Source: Phytoactinopolyspora mesophila (GTDB lineage: Bacteria; Actinomycetota; Actinomycetes; Jiangellales; Jiangellaceae). From it: a stretch of 64,000 bases of DNA. The stretch covers positions 248,001-312,000 of the forward strand of contig NZ_WLZY01000003.1 of the NCBI RefSeq assembly GCF_010122465.1. Direction: 5' to 3'. The notes under the pieces are model-generated. The model worked only from the letters and a program-made list of their open reading frames with translations, searched no databases and was not told the origin of the DNA. The position numbers were made by a program, and so were the translations under genes. Position 1 is the first letter of the stretch, and the number at the start of each line of letters is the position of its first letter. Shown one piece after another: positions 59,991 to 64,000 of the stretch.

Positions 59991-60958
59991 TCGGCGGCAG
60001 CCGCCCGGACGGGTTCCAGGAGAACATCGGTGACTCCCTGGTGCGTATGGGGCACCGGGTCAGCTACCTCGGTTCCACCGCGCCGACTCGTACCGGGCCG
60101 TTGGACGGCAAGGTCGCGGCACTCGCCAGGTCGGCATTGCCTGGTTTGGCCACGCGCTTTCACCAGCGCCTGGTCAAAGCGGCGCTCGATCTCGAGTGCG
60201 ACGCGGTGATCACGGTGCAGGGGGACCTGTCGCCCGAAGCGGTCTTAGCGCTGCGACGCAACGGCGTTCCGGCGGCACTGTGGTTCCCGGACGCCGTCTG
60301 CAATCTCGGTCGACAACGGATGCTGGTGGCGCCGTATCGGGCGCTGTTCTTCAAAGACCCGTTGCTGGTCCAGCGGTTACGCGACACCCTCGAATTGCCT
60401 GTCTGGTATCTGCCACAGGCATGCAACCCGCGATGGCACCGTCCACTCGGCGAGGCGGGCGCACAGCGCAGCGTCGTCGTTGTCGGGAATGTCTATCCGA
60501 GCCGTCTCATGCTGTTACGTCGCCTGCACGAGTCCGGGATCCCATTGGTGGTGTATGGGGCGCGGGCAGCGGGGTGGCAGGGCGATCTGCTACCCCACCA
60601 ACTACACGCCGGGCACCCCGTATTCCGGGAGGACAAAGCCCGCGTATTCCGCGGCGCCGCCGCGGTGCTCAACAACCTCCATCCCGCGGAGATGCACGGC
60701 GTCAACCTCCGGCTGTTCGAGGCAACCGCCGCAGGGGCAGCCGTCCTGTGCGAGCGGCGGCCCGTCCTGGGGGACCTGTTCGACCTCGACACCGAGGTGG
60801 TGCCGTTCGGTGATGTCGCCGAGTTGGTCGGCCGGGCGCGGGAGCTGCTCGAGAGCCCTGACCGTGCCAGGAAGATCGGGGACGAGGCGAGTTTGCGGGC
60901 GCACGCCGAGCACACGTATGAGCACCGGCTTCCGACGATCCTGGAGAAACTGACATGA
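59975..60958 (+). CDS. Glycosyltransferase, CgeB-like
   Basis: About 327 residues from GTG 59975; AGGAGGG stands 9 nt before it. The C-terminal region AAVLNNLHPAEMHGVNLRLF EATAAG is the pattern of the CgeB-type glycosyltransferase (Glyco_trans_1_2) group; the N-terminal part has FPDAVCNLGRQ. The acceptor and donor are unknown. It overlaps the FkbM gene by 16 bp and the next gene by 4 bp. Confidence 0.82.
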   Translation: MHVGLIGGSRPDGFQENIGDSLVRMGHRVSYLGSTAPTRTGPLDGKVAALARSALPGLATRFHQRLVKAALDLECDAVITVQGDLSPEAVLALRRNGVPAALWFPDAVCNLGRQRMLVAPYRALFFKDPLLVQRLRDTLELPVWYLPQACNPRWHRPLGEAGAQRSVVVVGNVYPSRLMLLRRLHESGIPLVVYGARAAGWQGDLLPHQLHAGHPVFREDKARVFRGAAAVLNNLHPAEMHGVNLRLFEATAAGAAVLCERRPVLGDLFDLDTEVVPFGDVAELVGRARELLESPDRARKIGDEASLRAHAEHTYEHRLPTILEKLT

Positions 60959-62151
60959 CGGTGCCCGCCAGACCGGCGCGAGCCCATCCGGTACGCGCCG
61001 CGGTGCTCATCGACCACCCGAGCCAGCACATCGCTCCAGGGCTGCGGTTGCTGACAGAGCAGATAGAGATCCGCCCCCGGGTGTATTACTGGAATCCCGC
61101 CACGCGCGGTGTCTATGACCGCGGGTTCGGCCGCCACGTCTCGTGGAACGTCGATCTCCACTCCGGCTACGACTGGTGGACGCCGCGGGCCGGCGCATCT
61201 GCGGTGCGCCGCCGGACGGCGGCGTGGCGCAAGCTGTGCCGCGATCGTCCCGAGGTTGTGCTCGCCTTCGGATGGGCGAGTCCGATCGCCCGGGTCGGTA
61301 TCACGTATGCGACCGCCACCAGGACTCCGTTGCTCTACTACGGCGACACCAACGGACACGTCCAGCCGGCCACCTGGCGGCACCGGGTTCGTGGGTTGGT
61401 GCTGCGCCAGCTGTTTCGCCGGGCTGCCGGCGCGGTCTCCACCGGAACTTTCAACCGGGACTTCTATGTCGCGCACGGGCTGCCTCCCGAGCTGGTGTAT
61501 CCCGGGGTCCTTCCCGCCGACGTCATGCAGTTTCACAGCGCCGCCACCCTCCGCCGGTACCCACATGACCAAGAGGCTTCCACCCGGGCGTTGGTGATCG
61601 GTTTCGCCGGGAAATTCACGCCCGTCAAAGGGGTCCTCGATGTGGTGGACGCCGCCGCACTGCTACCGCGGGACCGGTCTTGGGAGCTGCGCCTGATCGG
61701 CGACGGTCCGCTTCGGCCGCAGCTGGAATCCGCCGTCGCTCAGCGCGGCTTGACCGAGCGAGTGCGTTTCCTCGGATTCCGAAACGCCGACGAACTACCT
61801 GCCCTCATGAGCGAGATCGACATCATGGTGATGCCGTCCCGGAAGGAGCCCCGCGGTCTCGTCGCGATCGAGGCCATGGCCGCGGGTGCGGCAGTTGTCG
61901 TCAGCTCCGCAACCGGCCTGTGGGGTCCGGGCGATGTGGTCCAGCACCGGCGGACCGGCGTCGTATACCCGGCCGGTGACGTCGAGGCTCTGGCTACCCA
62001 CATCCGCGAGCTGCTCGGCGATCCATCGCTACGGACCCGCCTGGCAGCGGCGGGGCAGGCCCGATCTCTCAGTTTCGGTCCCGGCGACTTCGCCTCGACG
62101 GTTTCCGACGCCCTGCTGACCACGATCCGAGGGAACGGCGATGGCGGCTGA
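60955..62151 (+). CDS. Glycosyltransferase family 4
   Basis: A 398-residue GT-B protein. The donor-binding half shows GFAGKFTPVKGVLDVVDAAA and LIGDGPLRPQLESAVAQRGL. The EX7E motif is seen in SRKEPRGLVAIEAMAAGAAV. It should add one sugar to the lipid-linked unit. It overlaps the upstream gene by 4 bp and the polymerase gene by 11 bp. Confidence 0.9.
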   Translation: MTVPARPARAHPVRAAVLIDHPSQHIAPGLRLLTEQIEIRPRVYYWNPATRGVYDRGFGRHVSWNVDLHSGYDWWTPRAGASAVRRRTAAWRKLCRDRPEVVLAFGWASPIARVGITYATATRTPLLYYGDTNGHVQPATWRHRVRGLVLRQLFRRAAGAVSTGTFNRDFYVAHGLPPELVYPGVLPADVMQFHSAATLRRYPHDQEASTRALVIGFAGKFTPVKGVLDVVDAAALLPRDRSWELRLIGDGPLRPQLESAVAQRGLTERVRFLGFRNADELPALMSEIDIMVMPSRKEPRGLVAIEAMAAGAAVVVSSATGLWGPGDVVQHRRTGVVYPAGDVEALATHIRELLGDPSLRTRLAAAGQARSLSFGPGDFASTVSDALLTTIRGNGDGG

Positions 62152-63679
62152 CCTCGAGCACAAGCACACGGATGTTCACCACGACGTTTCCGGGGACGCG
62201 CACAGAAGCGCGCGACGGCACCAGATGCTCGCGTTGGTTTTCGCCGCAAGTGCCGTGGCGTTATCACTCCCGGCCGGGTACCGCACCCTCGACCCACGCG
62301 AGCAGCTGGTCCTGGGAGCGCTGTCGGCGACACTGCTATCACTTGCCGCGCTGCAGGTCGTCATAGCGCTCCCCGGGAATCGAGCAAGCATCGCCCGTTG
62401 GCGCATCGGCCCTTGGTATCTCCTGTGGAGCACTCTGACGCTTGGAATCGCACCACTCACCTGGCTGGTGCCACAGACGGGCTCGGCAAGCCGGATCGAG
62501 CTCACCAGCGTGGTGACCGCGCTGGCTGTGTTCGCGGTGTCGCTCGTGCCGTGGACAGTGGGCTACTGCGTCGGCGTGCCGCGGACGGTGGCCGGCGCCG
62601 CTCGGCGCGGATATGCGTTGCTGCTGCGCGGCACGTCGCCCACCGTCCGTGGCGGGAGCTTGCCGTGGGTCCTTTACGGGATCGGTACGGGCGCCCGCCT
62701 GTTGACCGTGGTCCTGAGTGGCCGGTTGGGCTATGTCGGCGACATAGACGGGCTGGTTTCCAGCGCGGGTGCCTTCGACCACCTGTTAAGCCTGGTGGCC
62801 ACCTTCACGCTGTTCGCCATTGCGGCTGCCGCATACCGCGCGTTCAGCGCTCGGACCCGGGGCTGCCTGGTGACACTCGTGGTGCTGCTCGGCATCGAGA
62901 CCGTGGTGGGAGCCCTCGCTGGAGGCAAGCAGCACTTCCTCCTCTCCCTACTGGCTGTCCTGATCCCGTATGGCGCGCTTCGTGGGCGGATGCCACTGCG
63001 GATCCTGCTCGCTGGTGTCATCGTGTTCCTGTGGATCGCAGTGCCGTTCAACACGGCGTACCGCGAGGTTGTCCGCAGTGACGAGAGCACGTTGTCACCC
63101 GAGGCCGCGGTCGCCGCGGCTCCAGAGATCGTTGCGGACGTGACCGCTGCGGACTCGTTCACCGACGCACTGACCGGGTCGACGATTCAGATGCTCAACC
63201 GCGTCCGCATGCTCGACAGCGTCGCCATCATCGTGCAAAAGACGCCCGAGACGATTCCGTACCGGAGCCCGGTCGAATTCGCCTCGGCACCGCTGGTCGG
63301 GGTGATACCCCGAGCGCTGTGGCCGGACAAGCCAGTGCTCGCCACAGGGTACGAGTTCAGCCGGGAGTACTTCGGCACCCCCCGTGACATGTACACCTCC
63401 ACCGGAATTACCCCGCTGGGCGACCTCTACCGGCACGGCGGGATCGTGACGGTGGTGGTGGGGATGGTGTTGCTGGGAATGGGAGCCCGGCTGTTCGACA
63501 CTCTGTTCCGTCCGGACGCGGATCCGCGCGCGATCTGCTACCTCCTTGTCTTCCTTCCGCTGTTCCTGAGATCCGACATCTACACCATGATTACGGGAAT
63601 CCCGAGCGGGATCATCGTGGCCACCGTTGGGGCACGGCTGATCTGTCGCCGTGAACGGACGTCAGGGCCGCAGCAATGA
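62141..63679 (+). CDS. Wzy-like O-antigen/capsule polymerase
   Basis: A 512-residue membrane protein with about 11-12 hydrophobic segments. A large loop between about 300 and 410 contains LVGVIPRALWPDKPVLATGY, typical of oligosaccharide repeat-unit polymerases. It would join repeat units at the outer face of the membrane. The sequence conservation of Wzy is low, so the assignment rests on topology, the IPRALWPDKP block and location. Confidence 0.82.
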   Translation: MAADLEHKHTDVHHDVSGDAHRSARRHQMLALVFAASAVALSLPAGYRTLDPREQLVLGALSATLLSLAALQVVIALPGNRASIARWRIGPWYLLWSTLTLGIAPLTWLVPQTGSASRIELTSVVTALAVFAVSLVPWTVGYCVGVPRTVAGAARRGYALLLRGTSPTVRGGSLPWVLYGIGTGARLLTVVLSGRLGYVGDIDGLVSSAGAFDHLLSLVATFTLFAIAAAAYRAFSARTRGCLVTLVVLLGIETVVGALAGGKQHFLLSLLAVLIPYGALRGRMPLRILLAGVIVFLWIAVPFNTAYREVVRSDESTLSPEAAVAAAPEIVADVTAADSFTDALTGSTIQMLNRVRMLDSVAIIVQKTPETIPYRSPVEFASAPLVGVIPRALWPDKPVLATGYEFSREYFGTPRDMYTSTGITPLGDLYRHGGIVTVVVGMVLLGMGARLFDTLFRPDADPRAICYLLVFLPLFLRSDIYTMITGIPSGIIVATVGARLICRRERTSGPQQ

Positions 63680-64000
63680 GCGGTACGGTTCTGCTACTAG
63701 CGCCGTCGCGCGGGCTCGGCGGGGGAATCGAGCGCTACGTATCGACCGTCGAGGCCGCGTTCCAGCAACGCGACGTGCGCTACCACCGACTGGACCTGGT
63801 TTCGGCCGACCAGCCATTGAGCGTGATCGCCAAGCTCCGCTTCGTCCGGGAAGTGAGTCGGATGGCGCGGCTAAGCAACGGCCCGCTGCGCTTGGTCCTG
63901 GCCCATCGCAACCTGCTGCCAGTGGTCCGCGCGGTGGCATGGCGAACCACCTATGAGGGTGCCACTGTCATCGTGCATGGCAGCGAACTCTGGTCCGGAC
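63676..64000 (+). CDS. Glycosyltransferase, N-terminal part (runs off window)
   Basis: An ATG at 63676 overlaps the polymerase stop by 4 bp and the frame is open to the window end (108 codons). It reads LLLAPSRGLGGGIERYVSTV, the acceptor-side start of a GT4-type glycosyltransferase, and later VIVHGSELWSG. The donor domain is outside the window, so the sugar cannot be judged. Confidence 0.8.
   Translation, partial: MSGTVLLLAPSRGLGGGIERYVSTVEAAFQQRDVRYHRLDLVSADQPLSVIAKLRFVREVSRMARLSNGPLRLVLAHRNLLPVVRAVAWRTTYEGATVIVHGSELWSG

Overview
The window comes from the chromosome of a high-GC Gram-positive actinobacterium. It carries the secY-adk-map-infA-rpmJ-rpsM-rpsK-rpsD-rpoA-rplQ order, the rpmG-hadA-hadB-murB block, tRNA-Trp-secE-nusG-rplK-rplA, an RpoB with a TTG-type start beginning LAV, NusG with a long acidic N-terminus, and GC-rich codon use throughout. 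The genus cannot be fixed from what is visible.

Positions 1-36228, all on the minus strand, hold the translation/transcription core. Read in the direction of transcription: tRNA-Trp, secE, nusG, rplK, rplA, an inserted membrane alpha/beta-hydrolase, the L10 leader with rplJ-rplL, rpoB-rpoC, rpsL-rpsG-fusA-tuf, the S10-spc-alpha ribosomal protein series (rpsJ to rpsH, rplF, rplR, rpsE, rpmD, rplO), secY-adk-map, a DUF1707 membrane gene, infA-rpmJ-rpsM-rpsK-rpsD-rpoA and a partial rplQ. Many junctions overlap by 1-8 bp, implying translational coupling. Several regulatory elements are readable: an L10 leader with an attenuator hairpin plus U-tract, terminators after rplL and rpoC, an rpoB promoter, and a 26-nt element repeated exactly in the rpsJ and rpsL leaders.

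Positions 36474-44173 hold housekeeping genes on both strands: a small membrane protein, an aspartate-type aminotransferase, an SDR oxidoreductase, an adenosine-deaminase-like protein, a PIG-L deacetylase, murB, the hadB/hadA MaoC pair, rpmG, tRNA-Met and tRNA-Thr. This resembles the conserved actinobacterial murB-secE neighbourhood.

Positions 44199-51597 are accessory: a divergent MFS/LysR pair, a second MFS transporter, a 69-bp tandem repeat array, an intact membrane GGDEF (GGEEF) protein, a decayed second copy with a Trp-to-stop change and a GGDKF site, a remnant of an MFS transporter, and an AT-richer stretch.

Positions 51598-64000 (plus strand) are a tightly packed polysaccharide locus that runs off the window. 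It contains a WbuB-like glycosyltransferase, CapE/CapF/CapG homologues for UDP-N-acetyl-L-fucosamine, further glycosyltransferases, two methyltransferases, a Wzx-like flippase and a Wzy-like polymerase. Nearly every junction overlaps by 4-17 bp. Together they look like a Wzx/Wzy-type surface polysaccharide operon with an L-FucNAc-containing repeat unit. The initiating phosphoglycosyltransferase and the export/ligation genes are not in the window.

The most striking points are the Asn at the RpoB position equivalent to E. coli Ser531, the shared 26-nt leader element, the perfect 30-bp and 23-bp inverted repeats flanking ribosomal genes, the decayed GGDEF twin beside the 69-bp repeats, and the compact L-FucNAc locus.
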